The notes under the pieces: generated by a model
The model's database searches: none
What the model saw: only the letters and a program-made list of their open reading frames with translations
Told to the model about the DNA's origin: nothing
Position numbers and translations under genes: made by a program
Part shown: one piece after another, positions 50,849 through 58,772 of the stretch
Position numbering within the stretch: position 1 is the stretch's first letter
Layout: each line of letters opens with the position of its first letter
Source of the DNA: a virus
Direction: 5' to 3' (one strand)
Virus record (IMG/VR): IMGVR_UViG_3300031787_000089
Span: 1 to 64,000 of that record
DNA length: 64,000 nucleotides

Positions 50849-51682
50849 ATGCGCATAAAATTATATCGTGAAAATGGTGCTCTTGGCAGTAACGTGGTTT
50901 TTGACGCTTTAGAACAAGGTTTTAAACGTCTTGGACATCAAATTGTTGACAGCAACGAGGACATTCCGGTGATATGGAGTGTACTTTGGTTCGGCCGTAT
51001 GCAGCCCAATCAACAAATTTACAATTTTTTTAAAAATAAAAATAAACCGGTAATGATAGTCGAAGTCGGTTCACTGAAAAGGGGAATTTCATGGAAACTT
51101 TCATTGGAAAATATCAACGGTGACGGAAAATTTAATCAAGAAAATCATTTACAAAAAAATAGACAAAAAGTTTTAGGTGTTGAGTTAAAAGATTTTCAAA
51201 CAAACAGAAAACCCTCAATCCTATTATTGGGTCAACATGATCGCAGCCTCCAATGGGAAGGACTGCCATCAGTTAGTGACTGGATTTTTCAAAAAATTTC
51301 AGAAATTAGAAAATTTACCGATCGTACAATTGTAGTAAGACCACATCCACGTTGTCGTATTAATTATTTTTCAATACCAAATGTTGTTATCGAAACAACA
51401 AATCCAATACCTAACACATATTCTGAATTTGATATTAATTTTTCTCATCACTGCGTAATAAATCATAATAGTGGTACCACAGTACAGGCAGCAATTAATG
51501 GAGTTCCATTAATTTGTGATCCTAGTGCATTAGCACATCCGGTATCCTGTCAACTTAACGAAATAGAGACGCCATACCTCAAAGATAGAACACAGTGGTT
51601 TGAATACATTCTTCATACAGAATGGTTGTTGGACGAATTCATCCAGGGAACTCCACAAGAAAGGTTGATTTCATCGATGTGA
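50849..51682 (+). CDS. Capsule-transferase-like protein, paralogue D
   Basis: 277 residues. Motifs: FTDRTIVVRPHPRCR near 155, HHCVINHNSGTTVQAAINGVP near 198-218, LNEIETPYLKDRTQWFEY near 240. N-terminal half: RENGALGSNVVFDALEQGF and PVIWSVLWFGRM. Divergent from the minus-strand glycan operon. Its last bases contain the -35 of the promoter for the UvsW operon. Transferase function is inferred. Confidence 0.6.
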   Translation: MRIKLYRENGALGSNVVFDALEQGFKRLGHQIVDSNEDIPVIWSVLWFGRMQPNQQIYNFFKNKNKPVMIVEVGSLKRGISWKLSLENINGDGKFNQENHLQKNRQKVLGVELKDFQTNRKPSILLLGQHDRSLQWEGLPSVSDWIFQKISEIRKFTDRTIVVRPHPRCRINYFSIPNVVIETTNPIPNTYSEFDINFSHHCVINHNSGTTVQAAINGVPLICDPSALAHPVSCQLNEIETPYLKDRTQWFEYILHTEWLLDEFIQGTPQERLISSM

Positions 51683-51693
51683 GATGCTATTAT
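51665..51693 (+). promoter_or_regulatory. Sigma70 promoter, leaderless, for the uvsW operon
   Basis: TTGATT 51665-51670, 17-base spacer ending in an extended TGC, TATTAT 51688-51693. Six bases separate the -10 from ATG 51700, so the expected start is the ATG itself. No ribosome site in the gap. Confidence 0.65.
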
Positions 51694-51699
51694 TTTAGC

Positions 51700-52899
51700 A
51701 TGACCATCATCAGATATGTTGAAGACGTATTCATTGAATTTGCTCATGCAGTTGACCTGCGGCAAGTTTCTGTTCAGCCCCAGGACATACCAGCCATTAA
51801 TAGTTTTCAGAATGTAATTCTCACAGGCAAACCGTTAACTAGAGCGCAATCTTCGTTTGTGTTGAAAATTTTAACCAAATACAAAATTGGCTCAAAGATG
51901 GTCGGTATTGACTACCACGACTCAATTGACAATCCCACATGGCGCCATCCGTTTAGAGTTATTGACAACAGTCGAAGTGTATCTGTAGAGCAGGACGAAG
52001 ATGGTGGTTTACAAATTTTGATGAAATTTCCATATCAAATTAAAGAACCATTTGAAAAGGAATTACCTAATTTAAAATCAATGTGGGATTCTACGTTAAT
52101 GTCTAGAGTTATTAAACTAAAAGATGCTAACGTAATTGCCATTAGAGAATTCTGTGAAAAATACGAATTTGTGTTAGATCAAAGTTTCGTCGATTTGTGC
52201 GATTCAGTGGAAGAAATCTGGAATCAAGAAGAAAATTTTCTTCCACACTCTGTTGTCAAAAATAAGTTTGTAACATTGATTAATGCTAATGAAGATGCAA
52301 AAGAATATTTTGAAATCAATAAAACAGACAGTTTAGAAGAAAACATGTTCCTAGCAAAGAGCATGAATTTTTGCCTAAAATTGGAAGAAAAAAATCCAAC
52401 GTTAATTCAAAAAATTGCCACTGCTCACGACAATTACTTTTATACCAACGACATTAAAAATGTGTTTGAAATTTTAAAATCATTACCAACTGCAAAAGTA
52501 GCAGTGCTTGTTGATCGTACCTCCGAGACTCTAAACTTTGTTAAAAATTTTGTAAATTTTGCAGAAAATACAAATTTTCCAAAAAACAATATTCGTGTAT
52601 GTTTTAGGCTAAGTGCCGAAGAGGATAAAGATTTAAAATTTAATCAATGGATCAAAGAAAATCAAATGAATGGTCCTGTGGACTCTGGAAGAATTTATAT
52701 TTTTCGTCATAAGCCCGCAAAGTGGTTGTTTGCAGGAAAAGAAAATGTTAAAATTATAGTTACAAACAGTTTATTTACAAACACTAATATGAGCATTAGT
52801 CATTGGATGGACTCACACCCGTGTGTGATTTTTGTTGGAGAACAAAAACCTGCAATGAGAGCATTGTCAACTAAGGAAAAAAAGATTGTCAACTTGTAA
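51700..52899 (+). CDS. Hypothetical protein upstream of UvsW
   Basis: 399 residues from ATG 51700, chosen because a promoter ends six bases upstream; the frame continues to 51622 only through the previous gene. Segments include LTGKPLTRAQSSFVLKILTK near residue 50, AIREFCEKYEFVLDQSFVDL, TAKVAVLVDRTSETLNFVK and NVKIIVTNSLFTNTNM. The last third could be a Rossmann or helicase-like fold but no Walker motif is seen. Being co-transcribed with and overlapping uvsW by 14 bases, it likely acts in replication or recombination. Confidence 0.65.
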   Translation: MTIIRYVEDVFIEFAHAVDLRQVSVQPQDIPAINSFQNVILTGKPLTRAQSSFVLKILTKYKIGSKMVGIDYHDSIDNPTWRHPFRVIDNSRSVSVEQDEDGGLQILMKFPYQIKEPFEKELPNLKSMWDSTLMSRVIKLKDANVIAIREFCEKYEFVLDQSFVDLCDSVEEIWNQEENFLPHSVVKNKFVTLINANEDAKEYFEINKTDSLEENMFLAKSMNFCLKLEEKNPTLIQKIATAHDNYFYTNDIKNVFEILKSLPTAKVAVLVDRTSETLNFVKNFVNFAENTNFPKNNIRVCFRLSAEEDKDLKFNQWIKENQMNGPVDSGRIYIFRHKPAKWLFAGKENVKIIVTNSLFTNTNMSISHWMDSHPCVIFVGEQKPAMRALSTKEKKIVNL

Positions 52900-54340
52900 G
52901 TTAATAATAAAAGACGAAGTCAACATAAAAATAGAAGGACTTGCTGTTGAAACTCGTAGAAAGATTGTCAACAAATTAAAATTTGATCTTCCCTACGCTC
53001 GTCACATGCCTGCTTATAAATTAGGGCGGTGGGACGGAACAAAAACTTACTTTGGCATAGGCGGCAATGGGTATCTTGCACACCTAGATGTTATTCTTCC
53101 TATTATTGAAGAAAGCGGCTACGAGATTGAAGTAGACGACTTACGATTACATAAACAAATTTCTTTTGAAAGAGTCAACAAAAATTACTGGGCTGACAAA
53201 GGCAAGACCTGGCCCAAAGGTCATCCATCTGCGGGTCAACCTATTGTATTACGTGATTATCAATACGATGTTGTTAATAAATTTTTAGAAAATCCTCAGG
53301 CATTACAGGAAGTAGCAACTGGTGCAGGTAAGACTATTACCACTGCTACACTCAGTCATCTTTGTGAGCCCTATGGTCGTACAATGGTCATTGTTCCTAA
53401 CAAGTCGTTAGTTGTTCAGACTGAAGAAGATTATAAAAATCTAGGACTTGATGTTGGTGTGTACTTTGGTGATCGTAAAGAATTAGGAAAGACTCATACT
53501 ATCTGTACATGGCAAAGTTTAAATGTATTAGACAAAAATAGTTATGATGAAGACGTTCTTTCTTTAGCGGAATTTACTGAAGGAGTAGCAGCAATTATTG
53601 TCGACGAAGTTCATCAAGCCAAAGCAGACGTATTAACTAAACTATTAACACAAAATTTTAAAAACTGTGCTATTAGATGGGGACTAACTGGAACTATTCC
53701 TAAAGAAGCATGGGAGTTCCAAGGCATCTTAGCCAGCATCGGGCCAGTAATTAATCAAGTGTCGGCACACGATTTGCAAGAAAAGGGTGTGTTGGCAAAT
53801 TTGCAAATTAATGTTTTACAAACAACCGATGTTCAAGTATTTAGAAGTTTTCAAGAAGAATATAGCTTTTTAGTTACTGATGCAACTAGACTAACGTGGA
53901 TGGCAAATAAAATTAAAGAATTAGCACTAACAGGTAATACGCTGGTATTAATTAATAGGATTGACACAGGCAATCAACTAATTGAAAGAATACCCGAAGC
54001 GGTCTTTGTCAGTGGCGGTATGAAACTAAACGACAGGAAAGAAGAATATGATGAGATTAAGACAGCTGATAACAAGATTATTGTGGCGACTTATGGTGTG
54101 GCCGCTGTGGGTATTAATATTCCAAGGATTTTTAATTTGGTTCTTATTGAGCCCGGAAAGAGCTTTGTCCGCGTTATACAAAGTATTGGGCGAGGCATTA
54201 GAAGAGCGGAAGACAAAGACTTTGTCCAAATTTGGGACATCACGAGCACCTGCAAGTACGCCAAGCGGCATCTTACGGAAAGGAAGAAATATTACAAAGA
54301 GGCCAAATACCCCTTTACATTAACCAAGGTAACATTATGA
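52886..54340 (+). CDS. uvsW: UvsW, recombination DNA/RNA helicase
   Basis: 484 residues (T4: 503). TTG start at 52886 with AAGGA at 52873-52877; no ATG or GTG precedes the conserved N-terminal domain (IIKDEVNIKIEGLAVETRR, RHMPAYKLGRWDGTKTYF). Walker A ATGAGKT 144-150, Walker B DEVH 240-243, motif III LTGT near 269, motif VI QSIGRGIRR near 447. A superfamily 2 helicase that unwinds branched structures and R-loops, shifting T4 from origin to recombination-driven replication. Confidence 0.93.
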   Translation: MSTCKLIIKDEVNIKIEGLAVETRRKIVNKLKFDLPYARHMPAYKLGRWDGTKTYFGIGGNGYLAHLDVILPIIEESGYEIEVDDLRLHKQISFERVNKNYWADKGKTWPKGHPSAGQPIVLRDYQYDVVNKFLENPQALQEVATGAGKTITTATLSHLCEPYGRTMVIVPNKSLVVQTEEDYKNLGLDVGVYFGDRKELGKTHTICTWQSLNVLDKNSYDEDVLSLAEFTEGVAAIIVDEVHQAKADVLTKLLTQNFKNCAIRWGLTGTIPKEAWEFQGILASIGPVINQVSAHDLQEKGVLANLQINVLQTTDVQVFRSFQEEYSFLVTDATRLTWMANKIKELALTGNTLVLINRIDTGNQLIERIPEAVFVSGGMKLNDRKEEYDEIKTADNKIIVATYGVAAVGINIPRIFNLVLIEPGKSFVRVIQSIGRGIRRAEDKDFVQIWDITSTCKYAKRHLTERKKYYKEAKYPFTLTKVTL

Positions 54341-54843
54341 GAATTTTAACATTAAACAACACGGCCTTTGATTTAAATGATCTGCCGGAAGAAGTAGAAG
54401 ACGATGCTAGATTTAGCGTACTAGATAATAGCAATCCTTATGAACCAGATTTTTATTTTATGCCTCTTATTTTCTTAGAGTCGTTTAACAGTCCAGCAAT
54501 TCTATTACGCATAGGAGAGCACGAAATACAAATGCCATTAGATTGGTGCATGGTAGTTGGAGATAAAGACTGTGGGCAAGACCCAGAAGTATTACCACTG
54601 ACCAGTATTAATGAACGAGGATTTGATGCATTAATCTTTAATCCTATTAAAGGATTTAAAATTGAATACAAGCCCATTGAAATTGTTAATATCTTTCAAG
54701 ATGTTAGATGGTATTTTCCTAAAATGAAAAATGGACAATTACTAACAGTACCAATTAGTGATGATCATAATCCACCTTGCGCATTTTTTGTCAAAGAAGT
54801 CAGTCGTCAAAGCGAAATTATTCAATTAGATAAAATTTTATAA
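54337..54843 (+). CDS. Conserved-type hypothetical protein downstream of UvsW
   Basis: 168 residues from ATG 54337, which overlaps the uvsW stop as ATGA; a longer frame is inside uvsW. Pattern: RILTLNNTAFDLNDLPEEVE, PDFYFMPLIFLESFNS, IQMPLDWCMVVGDKDCG, VRWYFPKMKNGQLLTVPIS, then PPCAFFVKEVSRQ. My impression from memory is that similar proteins occur in other marine T4-like phages; no function is known to me. Confidence 0.65.
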   Translation: MRILTLNNTAFDLNDLPEEVEDDARFSVLDNSNPYEPDFYFMPLIFLESFNSPAILLRIGEHEIQMPLDWCMVVGDKDCGQDPEVLPLTSINERGFDALIFNPIKGFKIEYKPIEIVNIFQDVRWYFPKMKNGQLLTVPISDDHNPPCAFFVKEVSRQSEIIQLDKIL

Positions 54844-55070
54844 TGCCTATACCGTTTATGGACAACGAAAACTTTAAACGTAGATGTATTGGTTGGAAAT
54901 TAAAGTACAGTTTATGGCCACGACGCTGTCATTATACAAATAAAATATTATGGTTTACAATGGCCTATCACGGTGTTGGAATGATCTGTGGTCCCGGAGA
55001 ACCTGTATTTGAAGATAGATGGTGCGAACGAAAAGAGTATCTTTTTTTAAAGATTAAAGGAACAATATGA
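54843..55070 (+). CDS. Small aromatic/basic hypothetical protein
   Basis: 75 residues, one-base overlap with the previous stop. Rich in Trp, Tyr and Arg with four Cys, including RRCIGWKLKYSLWPRRCHYT and RWCERKEYLFLK, perhaps a small nucleic-acid-binding protein. No clear zinc motif. Overlaps the next gene by four bases. Confidence 0.55.
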   Translation: MPIPFMDNENFKRRCIGWKLKYSLWPRRCHYTNKILWFTMAYHGVGMICGPGEPVFEDRWCERKEYLFLKIKGTI

Positions 55071-55423
55071 AAGCAGGTAAAATATGGGGAGTAACAAAAT
55101 TACTCGAAGCTAACGGTGTATTAGAATTTCATCGCATTGAAGCTAACGCCGGTGGGGTGTGTTCGAAGCACAAGCACAAATATAAATGGAATGGTTTCTT
55201 TGTTGAAAAAGGCAAAATGATCATCCGAGTGTGGAAAAACAACTACGACTTAATTGATGAGACACTACTAGAGGCAGGGCAATATACTAAGGTTGCTCCC
55301 GGTGAATATCATCAATTTGAAGCTGTAGAAGACACCGTAGCTTTTGAATTATATTGGGCAGAATTTGATCATGATGATATCGAAAGAGAAACTATAGGAT
55401 ACAAAAATCATGGGACAACTTAA
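55067..55423 (+). CDS. Small cupin-domain protein
   Basis: 118 residues. Single cupin: EFHRIEANAGGVCSKHKHKY (metal-type His residues), GFFVEKGKMIIRVW, then TKVAPGEYHQFEAVEDTVAF. Cupins of this size bind sugars or metal and often isomerise sugar phosphates. It sits in a replication operon, so its role is unclear. The C-terminal end overlaps the next gene. Confidence 0.7.
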   Translation: MKAGKIWGVTKLLEANGVLEFHRIEANAGGVCSKHKHKYKWNGFFVEKGKMIIRVWKNNYDLIDETLLEAGQYTKVAPGEYHQFEAVEDTVAFELYWAEFDHDDIERETIGYKNHGTT

Positions 55424-55664
55424 ACCTGGAGCAACTTATGTTTATGAATCACCGGATGGGGGAGAAACTGTCTATGCTAGAGAAATGGGTAGTACAGAGC
55501 GCCGTCTTATTGGCAAAAGTTACAAAGCAGTTCTTAAAGAAGAACTAAACAGCGAAGTTGAACTGTTCAAAAAAATTCACATGGCTGCAAAGAATGATCC
55601 TGTCTTGAAAGAAGCTGTAGAACGTGTTAAACTATTGTATCACTTAGGTAAAAAAGATGAGTAA
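55410..55664 (+). CDS. Small hypothetical protein before gp62 candidate
   Basis: 84 residues. A beta-type N-terminus (GATYVYESPDGGETVYAREM) followed by two helices (AVLKEELNSEVELFKKIHMA, DPVLKEAVERVKLLYHLGKK). Overlaps both neighbours (14 and 8 bases). No known domain. Confidence 0.55.
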   Translation: MGQLKPGATYVYESPDGGETVYAREMGSTERRLIGKSYKAVLKEELNSEVELFKKIHMAAKNDPVLKEAVERVKLLYHLGKKDE

Positions 55665-56133
55665 ATTAGACCTATTCAAAGATATCATTCCAGCTGTTGA
55701 TTCTGGCATTAAAGATCTTTGGGACGCTTTAGAAGAGGATCAACAGAAAGAATTAAAAAAACTTTTGTTTGTTCTTGGACGCTGGATCAGCAGCCCAGTC
55801 TCTAGTGATCCGGATGTTCAAGCTCACTATATTTTAACTGTTAACGAATATTATAATAAAAATTATTATAAGTTTTATAACCATCCTAAACTGTTATGGT
55901 TACTGTTAACTATGTGTGCTAATCCTAAAGGAAAAGTTGTTAGAAGAGAATATATAAAGTTATCTAGAAAGGCAGAAGGTTCTAGTAAAAAACATAAATT
56001 TTTATTAGATAGATATCCTAGCGCCAAGTTAGATGACGTTGAACTATTGGCTAAAATTTTAACTGACGACGAAGTTAAACAAATTGCCAAAGACATGGGA
56101 CTTGATAATAAACAAATCAAAGAACTTCTATAA
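55657..56133 (+). CDS. Possible clamp-loader small subunit (gp62-like)
   Basis: 158 residues. All-helical, with YILTVNEYYNKNYYKFYNHP, LLWLLLTMCANPKG, then REYIKLSRKAEGSSKKHKFL and a C-terminal DVELLAKILTDDEVKQIAKD. The pattern of marine gp62 (EMN motif, KKLQ-type helix, KR(K/R)F segment, final ELLxxLTDxQ) is similar in layout, but no gp44 or gp45 is adjacent and I cannot align it here. In T4 gp62 joins gp44 to load the sliding clamp. Confidence 0.45.
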   Translation: MSKLDLFKDIIPAVDSGIKDLWDALEEDQQKELKKLLFVLGRWISSPVSSDPDVQAHYILTVNEYYNKNYYKFYNHPKLLWLLLTMCANPKGKVVRREYIKLSRKAEGSSKKHKFLLDRYPSAKLDDVELLAKILTDDEVKQIAKDMGLDNKQIKELL

Positions 56134-56804
56134 TGTTTGTTTGTGAATACTGTAAAAAAGAATTTGTCAAAGAAAAAACTCTGTTTGTTCATGTATGTGA
56201 ACAGAAGCGTAGACATTTGAACAAAGGAGAAAAACATGTACAGGCTGGGTTTATGGCCTATACCAAGTTCTATGAGGTAGCACAAAAAAATACTAAAAAA
56301 ACTTTTGAAGACTTTGTAGAAAGCCCTTACTACACAGCATTTGTAAAGTTTGGCAGTTTTTTCGTTAACACAAATCCAATTTATCCAGAACGATTTATAG
56401 AATTTGTAATACGCAGTAATACAAAATTAGATGCGTGGTGTAGTGATAATTTATATGACATATACATTGCTGAGTTAATCAAACAAGAACCAGCAGATGG
56501 TTCTATACAAAGAACTATACAAACAATGATGGACTGGGCTGATAAAAATAACTCAACTTGGGAACACTATTTTTTGTATGTGAATTTAAACAGACTAACA
56601 CATGATATAAAAGAAGGATTAATCAGTCCGTGGATGTTGTTAAATATTCAATCAGGAAAAGACGCACTGCAAAAAATGAATGATGAACAGTTGGAAATTA
56701 TCAGTACTATAATTGATCCACAATTTTGGAAACGTAAATTTAAAAACTATCCTGCAGATGTTGAACTAATTAAAGATGTTATCAAAGAAGCGAAAATATT
56801 ATAA
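56133..56804 (+). CDS. C2H2 zinc-finger protein of unknown function
   Basis: 223 residues. N-terminal CEYCKKEFVKEKTLFVHVCE (C4, C7, H20 and C22 or H) is a C2H2-like finger, then KRRHLNKGEKHVQ, and a helical body (FVESPYYTAFVKFGSFFV, RFIEFVIRSNTKLDAWCSDN). It may bind DNA or RNA; it ends an overlapping run with the gp62 candidate. The exact fourth ligand is ambiguous. Confidence 0.6.
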   Translation: MFVCEYCKKEFVKEKTLFVHVCEQKRRHLNKGEKHVQAGFMAYTKFYEVAQKNTKKTFEDFVESPYYTAFVKFGSFFVNTNPIYPERFIEFVIRSNTKLDAWCSDNLYDIYIAELIKQEPADGSIQRTIQTMMDWADKNNSTWEHYFLYVNLNRLTHDIKEGLISPWMLLNIQSGKDALQKMNDEQLEIISTIIDPQFWKRKFKNYPADVELIKDVIKEAKIL

Positions 56805-57031
56805 TGCCTAAGAAAAAACAAGAACCGGAAGTAGTAGAACAAGATCTAGCAGAAAACGAAGAACCTCTTTCTAGAGATGATTTAGATATCGAAGTTGCTG
56901 TTGGTAGCGAGGAACCTGTTGTATATGTAAAGTTCAGCGGCTTTGAGGACATTGAAGATGCTGAAGAATATGCAGAGTTTCTTGCAGAAACTTTACCACT
57001 ATTGTTATTTGAGTCAACAAGGTTACAGTAA
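56804..57031 (+). CDS. Small acidic protein preceding the DnaE-like protein
   Basis: 75 residues. Acidic N-terminal half (VVEQDLAENEEPLSRDDLDI), then a small domain VVYVKFSGFEDIEDAEEYAE. One-base overlaps on both sides place it in the same coupled run. Function unknown; possibly a partner of the following mini-polymerase protein. Confidence 0.55.
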   Translation: MPKKKQEPEVVEQDLAENEEPLSRDDLDIEVAVGSEEPVVYVKFSGFEDIEDAEEYAEFLAETLPLLLFESTRLQ

Positions 57032-57609
57032 TGCCAGATATTGATATTGACTTTGCAGATAGAACAAAAGCATTGGCTTTGTTCAAACATCACAGAGCCA
57101 GCAGAGTAGAAGATAACAAATTAGTAGTTCATAACACAGGTGTTTATTTTCATCCTGTGCCAATTGATGCAAGAACTAATCTTTCGTCAATACCATATGA
57201 TCAAGCAGAAGAACAAGGATTTTTTAAAATTGATTTTCTCAATGTAGGAATCTATAAAAATATCAAAGATGAAAATCATCTTAAGACTTTAATGGAGACT
57301 GAACCACTATGGGATTTACTGTTACAGGACGACTTCGTGAACTTATTGTTCCATGTGAATGGGCATGGGTCTATTCTAAGAGAGATGGAACCAAAATCTA
57401 TAGAAGAATTGGCAGCAGTACTGGCAATGATAAGACCCGCGAAACGTTATCTGATTGGGAAGCCATGGACTACGGTGATGAACGAGATCTGGACGAAACC
57501 AGAGAATGACGAATACTACTTTAAAAAGAGTCATGCTACTGCGTATGCTCTTTCAATTATAGTTCAAATGAATCAAATTTGTGAAAGTATTAGTTACGGT
57601 TATAGTTAA
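57031..57609 (+). CDS. Miniature DnaE-like (C-family polymerase palm) protein
   Basis: 192 residues. Four segments line up in order with bacterial DNA polymerase III alpha: PDIDIDFADR (2-11; E. coli DnaE PDFDVDF, Asp401/403), HNTGVYFHPVPI (34-45; HAGGVVIAP), GFFKIDFLNVGIY (63-75; GLVKFDFLGL, Asp555), LFHVNGHGSILREMEPKSIE (106-125), AAVLAMIRP (128-136; FQLESRGM..RPG) and KKSHATAYAL (165-174; NKSHSAAYAL). All three palm carboxylates (Asp5, Asp7, Asp68) are kept, but PHP, most fingers, beta-, OB- and tau-binding parts are missing. DnaE is about 1160 residues. Role unknown; novelty is discussed under findings. Confidence 0.8.
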   Translation: MPDIDIDFADRTKALALFKHHRASRVEDNKLVVHNTGVYFHPVPIDARTNLSSIPYDQAEEQGFFKIDFLNVGIYKNIKDENHLKTLMETEPLWDLLLQDDFVNLLFHVNGHGSILREMEPKSIEELAAVLAMIRPAKRYLIGKPWTTVMNEIWTKPENDEYYFKKSHATAYALSIIVQMNQICESISYGYS

Positions 57610-57977
57610 CCAGCTTTTCTAATTAATACTATGCTTCTACGTTTAATTCTTTTGGTGATAATTTGATTTAGACTTACGCAAGGCCCAAGCATTAATTTAA
57701 CATCTTTGGTACTGAAATTTCTAATAGCGTATCTAAAAGGTTGTATTTCTTTAGCTAGAAAAATACTAATAGGAATTTGTCTATTTGATTCCCACCACCA
57801 AGCTTCCCCTAGTTCTAAAAATCTAGTTTTTTCTTCTTCGCTTTTTAAAGAAGTGTAATCATACATGCTAGTGATACTAGAGTCTTGATTAATAATAATG
57901 CCCACATATTCTTTGTCAACGTAGTTTATAACACTTATAAATGGGAAGTTTTGTTGTAAGTTTTCTGTTATTCTCAT
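57606..57977 (-). CDS. Conserved-type small hypothetical protein
   Basis: 123 residues, ATG 57977, tail-to-tail with the mini-DnaE gene (four-base overlap). Segments: FPFISVINYVDKEYVGIIIN, LELGEAWWWESNRQIPISIF, DVKLMLGPCVSLNQI, and a basic C-terminus (TKRIKRRSIVLIRK). No named domain. My impression is that homologues exist in marine T4-like phages. Confidence 0.6.
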   Translation of the reverse strand: MRITENLQQNFPFISVINYVDKEYVGIIINQDSSITSMYDYTSLKSEEEKTRFLELGEAWWWESNRQIPISIFLAKEIQPFRYAIRNFSTKDVKLMLGPCVSLNQIITKRIKRRSIVLIRKAG

Positions 57978-57978
57978 A

Positions 57979-57986
57979 GGTAAATA
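57979..57986 (+). promoter_or_regulatory. Late promoter octamer (GGTAAATA)
   Basis: 21 bases before ATG 58008, with CAAAGGAC as ribosome site: leader-bearing class. It overlaps the upstream region of the divergent gene at 57977. Confidence 0.55.
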
Positions 57987-58007
57987 TTATTAATCAAAGG
58001 ACCAATA

Positions 58008-58763
58008 ATGCAATTTAATCCAAGTTATTTATACGCAAACAAAGTGGACGTTTTCAGCGATCTTGGCTCCTGGCAAACTGAGAGGTATCGCAAAGTGTAT
58101 CAACGCACCCTAAAAATTTATCGCGGAGTCGATAATCCTATAGATTTTCAAGTTCGCAACTCTGATCAAAAACCCCAATCCATTGCTGGACAAACTGTGG
58201 TATTTAATCTTTTTGCTTATGAGTCGCAAGAACTTATTATGTCCAGAGATTGTACAGTTGTAGATGCTGTTAAAGGTAAAGTATCTGTAACTATCAGTGA
58301 AGGAGAAGCATTAACGCTAACTCCTGGATTTTATACATTTTCTTTATATACTCTATCCAATGGTATTAAAAAACCATTGTACGGAGACAGCCAATTTGGC
58401 GCACTGGGTAGATTAGAATTAATTGGTAACGTGTATGGTAATGTTATACCTACAGATATCATAACAACTTTTAATACAGAAAGTACGTATAAAGTCAGCA
58501 GCATCATTGATGCCAAACCGCATTTGAATAATAATTCTGCACTGCATACTTTTGCGTTCTATGGAACTGCATATAGTGGTAGTGTAGTAATTCAAGCAAG
58601 CATGGACGAAAATACCACTACTGGAAATTGGATTGATCTAGCAACAATTCCATTAACCAATTCTTCAATATCATATAAAAATATAGAAGGCGTTTGGAGT
58701 TGGTTTAGAATCAAGCATACTCAAACTGCTGGAACACTTGACAAAGTATTGTATAGATATTAA
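58008..58763 (+). CDS. Putative virion protein, BppU-like N-terminus
   Basis: 251 residues. An immunoglobulin-like N-terminal domain (YQRTLKIYRGVDNPIDFQVR, TVVFNLFAYESQELIMSR, LTPGFYTFSLYT) resembles baseplate upper protein N-terminal domains. The C-terminal half is a second beta domain (GSVVIQASMDENTTTGNWID, WSWFRIKHTQTAG). It has a late promoter with ribosome site though it sits between early genes. Its last 26 bases contain the sigma70 promoter for gp61. Confidence 0.6.
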   Translation: MQFNPSYLYANKVDVFSDLGSWQTERYRKVYQRTLKIYRGVDNPIDFQVRNSDQKPQSIAGQTVVFNLFAYESQELIMSRDCTVVDAVKGKVSVTISEGEALTLTPGFYTFSLYTLSNGIKKPLYGDSQFGALGRLELIGNVYGNVIPTDIITTFNTESTYKVSSIIDAKPHLNNNSALHTFAFYGTAYSGSVVIQASMDENTTTGNWIDLATIPLTNSSISYKNIEGVWSWFRIKHTQTAGTLDKVLYRY

Positions 58764-58766
58764 AAT
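58738..58766 (+). promoter_or_regulatory. Sigma70 promoter, leaderless, for gp61
   Basis: TTGACA 58738-58743, 17-base spacer, TAAAAT 58761-58766; six bases then ATG 58773. It lies inside the end of the upstream gene. No ribosome site in the gap. Confidence 0.65.
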
Positions 58767-58772
58767 GTATCT

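Noticed and set aside
51622-51699. Longer start for the 399-residue protein before UvsW
   Set aside because: It lies wholly within the previous gene and upstream of the predicted transcription start.
54048-54323. 91-residue frame inside uvsW
   Set aside because: It lies over conserved helicase motifs V-VI in another frame and has leucine-rich shadow composition.
55657-56133. Firm assignment as clamp-loader gp62
   Set aside because: Only the helix layout is similar and gp44/gp45 are not adjacent, so it is kept as a possibility.
57309-57509. Overlapping 66-residue frame inside the mini-DnaE gene
   Set aside because: The main frame carries DnaE motifs through the same bases; no ribosome site precedes the inner ATG. 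Treated as a shadow frame.
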